A program made the position numbers and the translations under genes. The notes below the pieces were generated by a model. It saw only the letters and a program-made list of their open reading frames with translations. It was not told the DNA's origin and did not search any database. From Chrysochromulina tobinii (taxonomy: Eukaryota > Haptophyta > Prymnesiales > Chrysochromulinaceae): 32,609 nucleotides of DNA. The stretch covers positions 1 to 32,609 of the forward strand of contig JWZX01002124.1 in assembly GCA_001275005.1 (NCBI GenBank), read 5' to 3'. This document shows, piece by piece, positions 17,205 to 25,913 of this stretch. The stretch's first letter is position 1, and each line of letters opens with the position of its first letter.

Positions 17205-19061
17205 ATGTCAGACGCGACGTCCCTTCCTCCGCTGCCGCTGGCGCCTGCGGATCCTGACAGCGTCAAGGAGGCCACTGTGTCCTCGGCCACCGCCCAAGCG
17301 CAGGCTCAGCGCCCATCGGCGGTCGAACAGGCATACCGCAACACGATCGCGCCTCCGGGACGAACACGCACAGTTGCGAGGCCGAGCAAGCAGGGCGGCA
17401 GCGCGGCGGTGGGGACGGCAGAGCCCAGCGCGAGCGCTATCGCAGCATCCAAAGCTACCGATGGTATGTTAGCGGCATCCAAAGCTACCGATGGTATGTG
17501 CGACCCAGCGGTGGCGACGGCGACCGCGACGCGGCATCGACAGCCTTCCGCCTCGCCGTCTGCGTCCGCCCTCAGCAGCGCTGGCGATGTATCGTCCGCC
17601 CTGAAGGCGGCCGTCATGGTCGAGGCGGATGCGCGCGAGCACCTGCGCAAGATGCGCGCAAAGGTGCAGCGCGAGCTTGCGCGTGCCACGTCGATGGCGG
17701 CGCTCGAGGATCTGCGCGAGCGCAAGCGGCAGGAGGGGGTGAACACTCGAGCTGATTTCGAACGACAGGTCGGTCGCGACGTGACGCGCAAGATCGCCGA
17801 GGACCTGGCACAGGGCAAGGTGGAGCCTGCGACGGAAGAGGAGTTGCGCCGTCTCTCAGAACAGTTCAACCGGAGGCTGAAGGATCTGTACCCTGACGCC
17901 GAGGTGACGCCCAACTTCTTCACGCTGTTCAAGCACATCGACGTGGATGGCTCGCGCCGCGTCTCGTTTAGAGAGCTGACGATGCTCATCCGGGTCGAGC
18001 TGCGCCTGTCCAAGGTGATTGCCACTGTAGCCACTGATTGCCACTGATTGCGCTCGTCCGAGGCGGCGCTTCCACTCTCGAAGCTGCATGCGCATCTCTG
18101 AGTGCATGCTGATTGCTTCCTTCATCAGGCGACGCTCCCGCTCTCGAAGCTGCACGCACTCTGGGCGAAGCTTGATGAGAACGGGAGTGGGTTCGTGGAC
18201 GCAGGCGAGCTGGGGCGCTTCATGCGGCTAGGGCTGCCCGAGGCGAGCGCCGGCAGCCGCACGCGCACCCTGCTCGAGAAGCGTGCGGGGCGGAAGGCGC
18301 TGCTCGCGGAGCTCGCGGACCGCTCAGGCGAGGCTCTGACCCGCAAACTTCAAAAGGAGCACGTCCCGCCGGCGACCAAAGCCGAGCTCCTCCAGATGTC
18401 AGCGCTCTTCAATGCACAGATGGCGGCGCTTCAAACACGCGATGCGGGCGGGAACAGCTTCTATCGGCTGTTCAAGTACATGGACATGGACGACTCGGGA
18501 CGTGTCTCGTTCAAGGAGTTCAAGTTGATGATCCGCGATGAGCTCGAGGTGAGCTCCGCCGAGCTGCCGCACGTAAAGCTGCTCGGGCTGTGGAGGGCGC
18601 TCGATCACGACGAGAGCGGGTACATCTGTGCAGGCGAGTTCGGCCGCTTCATGAACCTCAAGGGCCGTGCCAGAGCCGAGGCCGCCAGCCCATACGCCAC
18701 CAACAATGCGACGAAGCGAGAGGCGAAGAATAATGAGATCAGGCGATTGGAGAAGGAGTGGCAGCTGCAGGCGGCACGGCGGGCAGAGGCGACTGCCGCG
18801 GCGCTCGCCTCTGAAGCACACCGGCTCGAGAGCGCTCTTTTCGCCGCCGCCGCTGCCAAGACGCCCGCCGTTAAGAGCCGAGGTCCCCACGACGATGCGC
18901 CGCTCACGCTGCCGCAGATCTCGCCCAACGGCTCGCGCACGCAGACGTTCACCAACGGCCTGTCGCCGTCGTCGGCGAGCACGGGTGCGCTCGAGACCAA
19001 TGCCGCGCTCCACAAGCTCGCTCGCTCGACGCTTGCCCACGGCCACGGCCGAGGGCGGTGA
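17205..19061 (+). CDS. EF-hand protein with four calcium-binding loops, two exons
   Basis: Exons 17205-18014 and 18129-19061, joined in phase 0, give 580 residues. Four canonical 12-residue EF loops are visible: DVDGSRRVSFRE, DENGSGFVDAGE, DMDDSGRVSFKE and DHDESGYICAGE. They form two pairs in which the first member (FKHID/FKYMD) and the second (WAKLD/WRALD) repeat, so the region arose by duplication of a two-EF unit, and the intron interrupts the first unit between its two loops. Before the loops is a helical charged region (about 135-215). The N-terminal 130 residues are low-complexity, with a 10-residue tandem repeat SKATDGMxAA. The C terminus is helical then Ser/Thr-rich. It is probably a cytosolic calcium sensor or buffer. 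Direct repeats surround the stop codon. Confidence 0.8.
17445..17504 (+). repeat. 30-bp tandem repeat in the EF-hand N terminus
   Basis: Two nearly identical copies starting at 17445 and 17475 code for SKATDGMLAA-type decapeptides. Each contains GGTATGT, which looks like a strong splice donor. Confidence 0.8.
18015..18128 (+). other. Intron of the EF-hand gene, 114 nt
   Basis: The donor GTGATT follows AAG at 18014 and the acceptor CATCAG ends at 18128. Unspliced reading stops at 18047. The intron contains a diverged copy (18063-18091) of the first 29 nt of the next exon (18129-18157). Its last 29 nt (18100-18128) match the end of intron 2 of the PB1 gene at 26 positions. Confidence 0.8.
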
Positions 19062-19110
19062 GGAACAGGCTCGCGAGACGCTTGCCCACGGCCGAAGGCG
19101 GTGGAGGACG
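19021..19110. repeat. Direct repeat around the EF-hand stop codon, period 49
   Basis: Two copies centred on GACGCTTGCCCACGGCC start at 19028 and 19077. One copy has an extra 6 nt (ACGGCC). The EF-hand stop codon lies between them. Confidence 0.8.
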
Positions 19111-19201
19111 CAGCGAAGAGCGACTATTGTACTACGCATATCTGAAAAATGAAGAATGTCTTTTTTCATTCACAGCCGATTCACACGACCAGCCACACCC
19201 G

Positions 19202-22200
19202 ATGTGGACCGCCGACAGCGGGCTGCTGCGCGCGCTGCAAGGGCTTGGCGTCGAGAAGGAGCTCACCTGGGTGGATCGTACCATCGCGCGGCAGCGCAAG
19301 CTGCAGCACCCGGTCGAGCAGCGCAAGCTGCCGCCGCCAACGGCGCCGGCACGCGCACCGCCATGGGCGCCAGCACCAATACCACTCACGCCGACCACCT
19401 TTTCTGGTGCCCTCGACCGGCTTGAGCGCGTGCTCGGCGTCACGACAGACGTGCAGTCGACACCGTGCGTGCGGCCGTCGGTCGCGAAGGAGCCAGCGAC
19501 AACGCCGCACGACTTTTTGGATATGTCCATGCTACGGCCGCACCAGGTGCAGCTGCCGCTGAGCACAGAGCCGAGCCCGCCGAGCACATCGCCCACCATC
19601 CATCCGATGCGCGGCTCGAGACGCAGCTCCATTCCAGCCTCGGCCGAAGTGCCACGCAACCGCGCCCGCCCGTTCGGCAGCAGTGTCACCTTCAGCAGCT
19701 CGCCGCCGCAGCTCTTTGATACGGTCGACGCTGACAGTGACTCTGACAAAGACAATGACGTCGACAATGACGTCGTCGATACTGACGCCATCGATACCGG
19801 CGGTGGCTTCGATTCGGACCGCATCTCAGCAATGCCGTCCTTTGGGATGGCACGAAGCGACGCGGCCGTTGGCTTGAGTGGCGGCGAGGACGGCAGTGGC
19901 GGTGGCAGCTGTCGGCCGATGCATGAGCGTTCACGACGACCTCTACCGTCGCCCGCGCTGCCTTTGTGGACACCCTCGCAGCCGCCTTCGTCGGCGCCCT
20001 CGCCCCACCTGCGCGGGATCGCCGAGCGTACGGGATGGGGCGCATTGCCGGGCGCCGAACGCACACAGCGGACTCTCCTCTCCCAACTCGTCTCTCCCGC
20101 GCCGCCGCTGCCGAGCCAGCCAAACGCAACTCGGCGTCGAAACTGGGCGCCCAACCCGGCGCCCAGCCCGGCGCCCGACACGGCGCCCGACACGGCGCCC
20201 GACACGGCGCGAAACCCGACGGCCTTCGACCCTCGTAACGGCTTTCGTAACGGCTCGTCATCGAGCGCAGCTGCTGCGACGGGCGGTCTGGCTGCCACCA
20301 ACGCTGCCGAAGCCACTGCCCTCGCGACCGCCACACCCGCGCCGCGTCGTTCTCAGTGTGCCACCCCGCCCCCAACGCCCGCACCCGTAGCCGCGCTGTA
20401 CCGGGCTCTCCTCGACCGACGAGAAGCCGCCAACTGCAACGCCACCACCACCGACGCCACCGCCAATGCTGCCGCCACTGCCGCCGCCAGCACCAACGCC
20501 AGCACCGGCGCCAGCACCGGCGCCAATCGCTTTGATGAGTGGGCTGCGCGCGCAGCCTCGGTGTCTGGAGACTTGCGCGGCGGCGGCGGGGGGGGGGCAG
20601 CGCACTTGAGAGCGCACTCAGGTGGCGGCGGGGAGGGGGCAGCGCACTTGAGAGCGTACTCGGCTCCATCGATGAGGACCCCGTGCGCTCGCGCGCTCGA
20701 CAGCATCGACGCATCGACCGCCACAGAGGCCGCCACAGAGGCCGCCACGGAGGCCGAAGCGCCGGCAACCGAAGGGACCGGCAGCTGCTCTACCAAGGTG
20801 TCGGTAGAAGGGGCCGTGAGCACGACCGAGGGTTTGGGCGCGGATCGCGAGGCGCGACTGCGCGAGCGTGAGGCGGCTCTGGAGCGCTTGAATGCGCAGC
20901 TGGCACTCGACTTTGAGTATGTGCTAGGCGAGCTTGACGCGCGGCTCGATGCGAAAAAGGCGCAGCTGCGCGACGAGCACGCGGAGCTTCAACGGCTTCA
21001 GACTAAGCTTGACGTGCGCGAGAGGCAGCTGCAAGGGCGCGAGCAGACGGTTCGAGTTCTCTTGGACGGCGGTGGGCATGAGATGACGCCCGCGACGGCG
21101 GCAGCGCGCCATCGGTTCGAGAAGGCGAAGCGCGAGCTCGCCTCCTTACCCGCATCGCCCACGGCAGCGCTCCTTGGCACAGCGAGTGAGGTCGATGCGA
21201 ACGCACTCGCAGCTGATGGGGCAGCGCCAGCAGGGGCGGCAGCAGCGGGCTCGTTCGAGGCCGTGCTCGCCTTACTTGAGCAGGTCGCCACTCACCTTAG
21301 CAGCACAGCGATGGACGGCGTGGGTGCCGGCAGTGTGGCGGCAGTGGCGCCTCCTTTGGCCGCATACGACTCCGCGTCGTCGATAGCCTCGTCCACGCTC
21401 CCTGTGCATGCCATCGGAGACCGAGGGCGCCGTATCGAGCACATGCCGAGGTCCCCAGGCCGGCGAACCGGAGACAGCGCTCTCGGCGCTCTCGGTGCCC
21501 ACCACGGCGCTCACGGCGCTCACGGCGTCCTCGGTGGTGGCCTGGGCGGCGGCGGCGGCCTGGGCGGCGGCGCGATGGGTGGCAAGGAAGGCAATGCGGC
21601 GGTGCATGCGACGATTGACCTGCAACTTGTGCAGCAAGAAAGTGTCACCTCGAAGATGTACACGCTCGCCTCCTACTTACGGCTGCTGCACGCGGGGTGG
21701 GGCGGCGCTACGGGCGCCGCCTCGGGCGCCGTCCCTACCGTGGCGGCGCCCGGGGCAGCGCCCTCGGCGGTCGTCGGTGATCGCGCGGAAGCGACAGCTC
21801 ATCTGAGCGCCGTCACGAGCGCTCGCTGCGGCGCTGTTGTGGGCGAGGCTGGCGGTGGCGCTGTTGTGGGACCGTCTTTGTGCCCACCTCCACTTGTGCC
21901 TCCGCCGCTACCTGTGGCAGGGGCAGCAGCGGCGGGGGCAGCAGCGCCGCACGCGCCGCCGCCGCCACCGCCACCGCCACCGCCACCGCTACAGCCACTA
22001 CTGCCGGGGGCAGCGCCGCCGCTCGCGCCACCGCCTCTGCCCACAGCGCTGGTGCCTCCGCCGCCTCCGCCGCCTCTGACGGGTGTGCCACCACCGCCGC
22101 CGCCGCCGCCGATGCCTGGTGCGCAGCCCGGTGCGTCGACCGGTGTGCCACCCCCTCCTCTCCCCGGTCTGCCCGGTGCGCCGCCCGGTATGCCGCCTGC

Positions 22201-23722
22201 CGCCGTGTCGAGCGGCCCACAGCGGCCACCGCTCCGGCCGGTACACTGGATGCAGCTCCCGCCGGCCAAGCTTGCAGGATCGGTGTGGGCCACGTTGGAT
22301 GTGAACGCTGTGCACGTCGATGAGGAAGCTACACGAACGCTCTTCGCGGCGCGTGTGCCGCCCTCGAAGCGCCCTTCCACAGGGGCCGCCCGCCACGCAG
22401 CCTCCTGCGACAGCATCGCAGACACTTCTGAGGCTGCTGGCCTCGGAGGCAGCAGCGGTGGCGGCGGGGGCGAGGGGGGACGTACGAGCAGCTTCGCGGG
22501 CGGCGCCGCACAGCGCGGGACGACGCCCACGCTGCACGTGCTGAGCTTGCCGCGCGCGAACAACGTCGGCATCTTCCTACGCAAGAGTTTGACTTGGAAG
22601 GGCGTCTCGATGGTACGCCGCGCGGGCGACCCGCAGATCGGCGGCAGCAGCAGCAGCAGCGGCGGCGGAGGCGGCGGCGGCGGCGGCGGCAACGGCAGCG
22701 GCGGTGGCGGCGGTGTGCCTGAGCTATGCGCGGCCATCGTTCGATTGGATCTGATGCTGGCCGAGCCGGAGATGCTCGATGCGGTCCTCTCGAACCTACC
22801 CCCCGAAAGCGAGGCGGAGCAGCTACGTGCACTCTCATTGCCCCCGGAGCAGCTCACGCCGCCCGAGCGATTCTGCTTTGAGATGGCGCGCCTGCCGCGC
22901 CTGCGCCCGCGCCTGCACGCGCTGCGCCAGCGCCAGAGCCTGCCGGAAAAGCTCGGACGTGCCACGACGGCGCTCGGCGCGGTCGCCGAAGCCGCGAGGG
23001 CTCTTATGGAGAGCAGTCTCTTTCGACGACTGCTCGCTTCCATCCTGCGCCACGGCAACGTGCTCAACGAGAACACGGCGCGGGCTGGGGCGCGTGGCGT
23101 GCGCCTCGACGGGCTCGAAAAGGCTCGCGCTGTCAAGTCCGCGGAAGGCCAGACGTCTCTGCTGGAGTACGCGTGCGCGGCCGCGAGGGTCCCCCTTGAG
23201 CAGCTGCAGGTCGAGTTGAGCACCGTGCGGCTGGCGATTCAGATGCCGTTGCCCGAGGTGCTGCGGTTCGTCAAGGAGGTTGAGGACAGCGTGGATGCTG
23301 TCAGCCAGGAGCTCGCACTCTGTCCAATCGCCGACCTTGAGGCCGACGTCGCCGCCGGCGCGCAGCAGTCGCTCGAGGCGCCCGAGACGGCGCCGATCGG
23401 GACCGACGGTATCGCCGCCGCCACCCAGGAGGCGGCGGCGGCAGCGGCGGCTAAGGTGGCGGGAGCGGTCGCCGCGCGGCGCGGCGAGAGCCCTGACGAG
23501 CAACAGCTGGCCTTGCGCTTTCGTTGGGTAATGGAGCCTTTCCTGGCCGAGATGCGATCTGGGTTGGTGGAGCTCACGACTCGGCGCGCCGAGACGAGCG
23601 CGCTGCTGCGCAAGCTTGCGGTGTGGTTGGGGGAGGACCCCGCACAGGCGAACCCAGACGCAATGCTCACCGCGTGCGCCGAGCTTGTGGACACGGGCGA
23701 CCGCGATGGCCTTTCGACCTGA
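19202..23722 (+). CDS. Formin with FH1 and FH2 domains
   Basis: This is a 1506-residue single-exon formin, which nucleates and processively elongates unbranched actin filaments with profilin-actin delivered by FH1. The frame is open from a GTG at 19058; I choose the first ATG, 19202. Residues 1-540 are low-complexity Ser/Pro/Ala-rich with no visible GTPase-binding, DID or PTEN-like domain. Residues about 546-621 are a charged coiled coil (REREAALERLNAQL and following). FH1 (about 895-1006) has several runs of 5-11 prolines broken by Leu/Gly. FH2 (about 1010-1480) starts RPVHWMQLPPAKL with the lasso Trp at 1016, then RANNVGIFLRK (about 1118), HGNVLNENTARAGARGVRLDGLEK (from 1284, in two parts), SLLEYA and the final YFGE-like WLGEDP. 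Ser/Gly-rich insertions interrupt FH2 at about 1054-1110 and 1147-1172. No DAD is evident. Confidence 0.9.
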   Translation: MWTADSGLLRALQGLGVEKELTWVDRTIARQRKLQHPVEQRKLPPPTAPARAPPWAPAPIPLTPTTFSGALDRLERVLGVTTDVQSTPCVRPSVAKEPATTPHDFLDMSMLRPHQVQLPLSTEPSPPSTSPTIHPMRGSRRSSIPASAEVPRNRARPFGSSVTFSSSPPQLFDTVDADSDSDKDNDVDNDVVDTDAIDTGGGFDSDRISAMPSFGMARSDAAVGLSGGEDGSGGGSCRPMHERSRRPLPSPALPLWTPSQPPSSAPSPHLRGIAERTGWGALPGAERTQRTLLSQLVSPAPPLPSQPNATRRRNWAPNPAPSPAPDTAPDTAPDTARNPTAFDPRNGFRNGSSSSAAAATGGLAATNAAEATALATATPAPRRSQCATPPPTPAPVAALYRALLDRREAANCNATTTDATANAAATAAASTNASTGASTGANRFDEWAARAASVSGDLRGGGGGGAAHLRAHSGGGGEGAAHLRAYSAPSMRTPCARALDSIDASTATEAATEAATEAEAPATEGTGSCSTKVSVEGAVSTTEGLGADREARLREREAALERLNAQLALDFEYVLGELDARLDAKKAQLRDEHAELQRLQTKLDVRERQLQGREQTVRVLLDGGGHEMTPATAAARHRFEKAKRELASLPASPTAALLGTASEVDANALAADGAAPAGAAAAGSFEAVLALLEQVATHLSSTAMDGVGAGSVAAVAPPLAAYDSASSIASSTLPVHAIGDRGRRIEHMPRSPGRRTGDSALGALGAHHGAHGAHGVLGGGLGGGGGLGGGAMGGKEGNAAVHATIDLQLVQQESVTSKMYTLASYLRLLHAGWGGATGAASGAVPTVAAPGAAPSAVVGDRAEATAHLSAVTSARCGAVVGEAGGGAVVGPSLCPPPLVPPPLPVAGAAAAGAAAPHAPPPPPPPPPPPLQPLLPGAAPPLAPPPLPTALVPPPPPPPLTGVPPPPPPPPMPGAQPGASTGVPPPPLPGLPGAPPGMPPAAVSSGPQRPPLRPVHWMQLPPAKLAGSVWATLDVNAVHVDEEATRTLFAARVPPSKRPSTGAARHAASCDSIADTSEAAGLGGSSGGGGGEGGRTSSFAGGAAQRGTTPTLHVLSLPRANNVGIFLRKSLTWKGVSMVRRAGDPQIGGSSSSSGGGGGGGGGGNGSGGGGGVPELCAAIVRLDLMLAEPEMLDAVLSNLPPESEAEQLRALSLPPEQLTPPERFCFEMARLPRLRPRLHALRQRQSLPEKLGRATTALGAVAEAARALMESSLFRRLLASILRHGNVLNENTARAGARGVRLDGLEKARAVKSAEGQTSLLEYACAAARVPLEQLQVELSTVRLAIQMPLPEVLRFVKEVEDSVDAVSQELALCPIADLEADVAAGAQQSLEAPETAPIGTDGIAAATQEAAAAAAAKVAGAVAARRGESPDEQQLALRFRWVMEPFLAEMRSGLVELTTRRAETSALLRKLAVWLGEDPAQANPDAMLTACAELVDTGDRDGLST
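20590..20661 (+). repeat. 42-bp tandem repeat in the formin N-terminal half
   Basis: AGCGCACTTGAGAGCG starts at 20599 and again at 20641, coding for the repeated AAHLRAxSGGGG peptide. A poly-G run precedes the first copy. Confidence 0.8.
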
Positions 23723-24196
23723 TCCCGTCGCGGGTCCGGAGAGTGCTCGTGCAGAGAGTGCTCGTCAGGAGGTAGCGGAACCTGCAGAGGTCGACGAGCA
23801 TGCGGATGAATATTTCTGAGCACGCCACCGTGCGGCAGTGTTGCGCAGGCCGCTCGCGGCACCGGAGCGACCGTCAAGGTGCGTCTAGCCGCGCGCGTGG
23901 GGTCTAGTACAACTGAACTGTGTAGTTGTGTAGAACTATAGCGCACTGCCTCAATTGAGTTTAGCCGAATGCCCGAATCAACAGATGCTCTAGTATGCCT
24001 GCCATGCGGTGATGGCGGCGTCATTTTCTCTGGACGAATCGCGCCATGGCGAGCGTCCGCGGCGGACGTTCTTTTTAACTGATAACTGATAACTAATCAG
24101 TTATAAACGTCCGAGAATAATAACGTCCTTGGATATTTTGAGACCTCGTCGCACTCGGCAGCCGGGCGTCAAAGCTTCGTGCGATCGCCACGCGAG
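23723..24196. promoter_or_regulatory. Upstream region of the GARP gene with nested inverted repeats
   Basis: This holds the formin 3' end and the likely promoter of the GARP gene. An inner hairpin ATAACTGAT/ATCAGTTAT (24082-24090 and 24096-24104) is enclosed by GGACGTT/AACGTCC (24064-24070 and 24106-24112). An adjacent CGTCCG/CGGACG pair starts at 24054. GAT steps and an AATC recur, resembling GARP-type core sites. The regulatory role is inferred. Confidence 0.45.
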
Positions 24197-25913
24197 ATGA
24201 AGGCCGTCTCCTCGCCCGCGGGCAAGCCCGACGCCCGCGATTGCACAGGCCTGTGCAGCTCGAACTTTCTGGAAGGCCTGGCCGAAATCATGGGCTGTGG
24301 AGCTGTACGCAAGCATCCTAAGCGGGCTGCTGTGGACCCGGCCTGCAGCCAGGCGCATGATACAGATAGCGGCAAGGCGATCGCAGAAGAGGGGAATCGC
24401 TTGGGAGCGCCGCATCAGATCCATCTGGAGACGCGCTCTCTCGAGCCAAGCAGCTCCGTGCGCGTGCAGAGGATGTCCTCCACGTCCGCCGCCACCGATT
24501 TCGACAGCGCAAGTTCTCCTGCTCGCCGCACCAGCTCGCGCCCTAAGCGAGAGCATACTCACAAACTTGGGGGTGATGGGAGTGACAAGGGCTACGGCAG
24601 CAGCGGCGACGAGGTCGAGCTGGGCGAGAAGCGCCGCCGCTTCGTTTGGACCGCTGAATTGCACCAGCGCTTTGAAGAAGCGGTGCGCCAGCTCGGCTTG
24701 GCATCCGCAAAGCCGCAGGCCATCTGGCAGCTTATGGACTGTGGTTCAGAGAGCGACGCTCCCACGCGCAAAAACGTCAAGTCGCACTGGCAAAAGTACC
24801 GGGTCGCCCATGGTTGCCCCACGGTGCACGCGACCTCCGCGAACTCCCTCCCTGGCCCCCACCTTGCCCCCTGTTTTGCGGGACGAGTAGTACTCCTTCC
24901 TCTCAACTCTCCCTCCCATGCGGCCATCTGACGCGCAGGATATGCCGGAGGAGCAGCCGGCCGAAAAGCTGTTCGAGACGCAGGGCATCTCTACAGCTTT
25001 CGCCCAAATCGACGACGCCGAGCCCCCCCGTGTTCCCGTCACTTCCGAGCTCGCCTCCTGTATTCGCGCTGCAGCCAAGCCGCCCCCACCACCTATGGGG
25101 GACACGGCGACCATCGCAAGTTCAATCCTGAGCCAGCAGTATCAGGCGACGCTCGCGCAGCTTCCGACGCATGTGAAGGTGGATGAGCATCTAGACAGGC
25201 AGAGGGTACACCAGGCCAGACTGGCGGGGATACTTGCAGGCAAGTCGAACGCAACCTTGAGCCCCATCATGAGCAAGGAGCAGGTCACACGCCTCGCCCA
25301 CCATGTGACGATCCGGCGCAACTTGCTGCAGCACATGTGCCGGATGCTGCACGCGCAGGAACTGGACGCCGCGCAGTACGATGCCAAGGCCTCCTTGCTC
25401 TTCGCAGCGGACGAAATGGTCGACTCGCCAAAGATGGGCGAGGATCTCATGAGTACTTCATACACGACCACCTCGCCCTTCTTATACCGTTCGACGAGCT
25501 CCGCCACCTCGGCCACCTCATACCCCTCGACGAGCTCGACGCCGCCACCCGAGGCAGAGTCAATCGTGATGACGGACGAGACTAAGTTGATGCGCATGTC
25601 AGAGGCCGAGGCGGCGAGACAGCGGGCCCTGGCAGAAGCTTTGGCAGCTCTTCCAGTGCTGCCAGCGCCCGCGTCACATGATCAATTCAATGTCCAATTT
25701 TTCGGCGACATCCATTCGTTCGATGAGCTGACACCGGGCGACGTGACCAGCTCCGCCGCCAAAGTCATTCTCCAAGAACTCGAGGAGCTCGGGATCGAAG
25801 CGCTCGCGATCGAGGAGCTCGGGGTCGAGGAGGCAGCTTGGGATCCGTCAATCAGCACGGGATTGAGTAGCTCAGGGATCCAGATCCAGGAGCCCTTTGG
25901 CATCCTGACATGA
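24197..25913 (+). CDS. GARP/G2-like MYB-related transcription factor, two exons
   Basis: Exons 24197-24823 and 24939-25913, joined in phase 0, give 533 residues. The frame is open from a GTG at 24179; the first ATG is 24197. Residues about 146-201 form a GARP (single MYB-like) DNA-binding domain: KRRRFVWTAELHQRFEEAV, then a recognition helix ending TRKNVKSHWQKYR, matching the plant SHLQKYR signature with Trp in place of Leu and a few extra residues between the helices. The second exon is largely unstructured. It holds a helical stretch (about 265-350, including VDEHLDRQRVHQARLAG and NLLQHMCRMLHAQELDAAQYD), Ser/Thr-rich segments, and an acidic C terminus that could activate transcription. Plant relatives regulate chloroplast, phosphate and cytokinin responses; the target here is unknown. 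No receiver domain is present. Confidence 0.8.
24824..24938 (+). other. Intron of the GARP gene, 115 nt
   Basis: The donor GTGCAC follows ACG at 24823. The acceptor GCGCAG at 24938 has a pyrimidine-rich tract upstream and a CTGAC branch-site-like motif at 24929. Splicing joins ...GCPT to DMPEEQ in frame. An alternative phase-0 donor GTCGCC at 24803 is possible. Unlike the other three introns I see no flanking direct repeat. Confidence 0.6.

Noticed and set aside
19058-19176. EF-hand/formin fusion through the GTGAGG donor at 19058
   Set aside because: Splicing 19057 to 19176 gives the wrong phase and enters a frame that stops at 19425. A weaker donor would be needed, so I kept two genes.
21799-23223. 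Minus-strand open frame opposite the formin FH1/FH2 region
   Set aside because: It has poly-Gly and poly-Pro reading opposite FH1 and no domain; formin on the plus strand is unambiguous.
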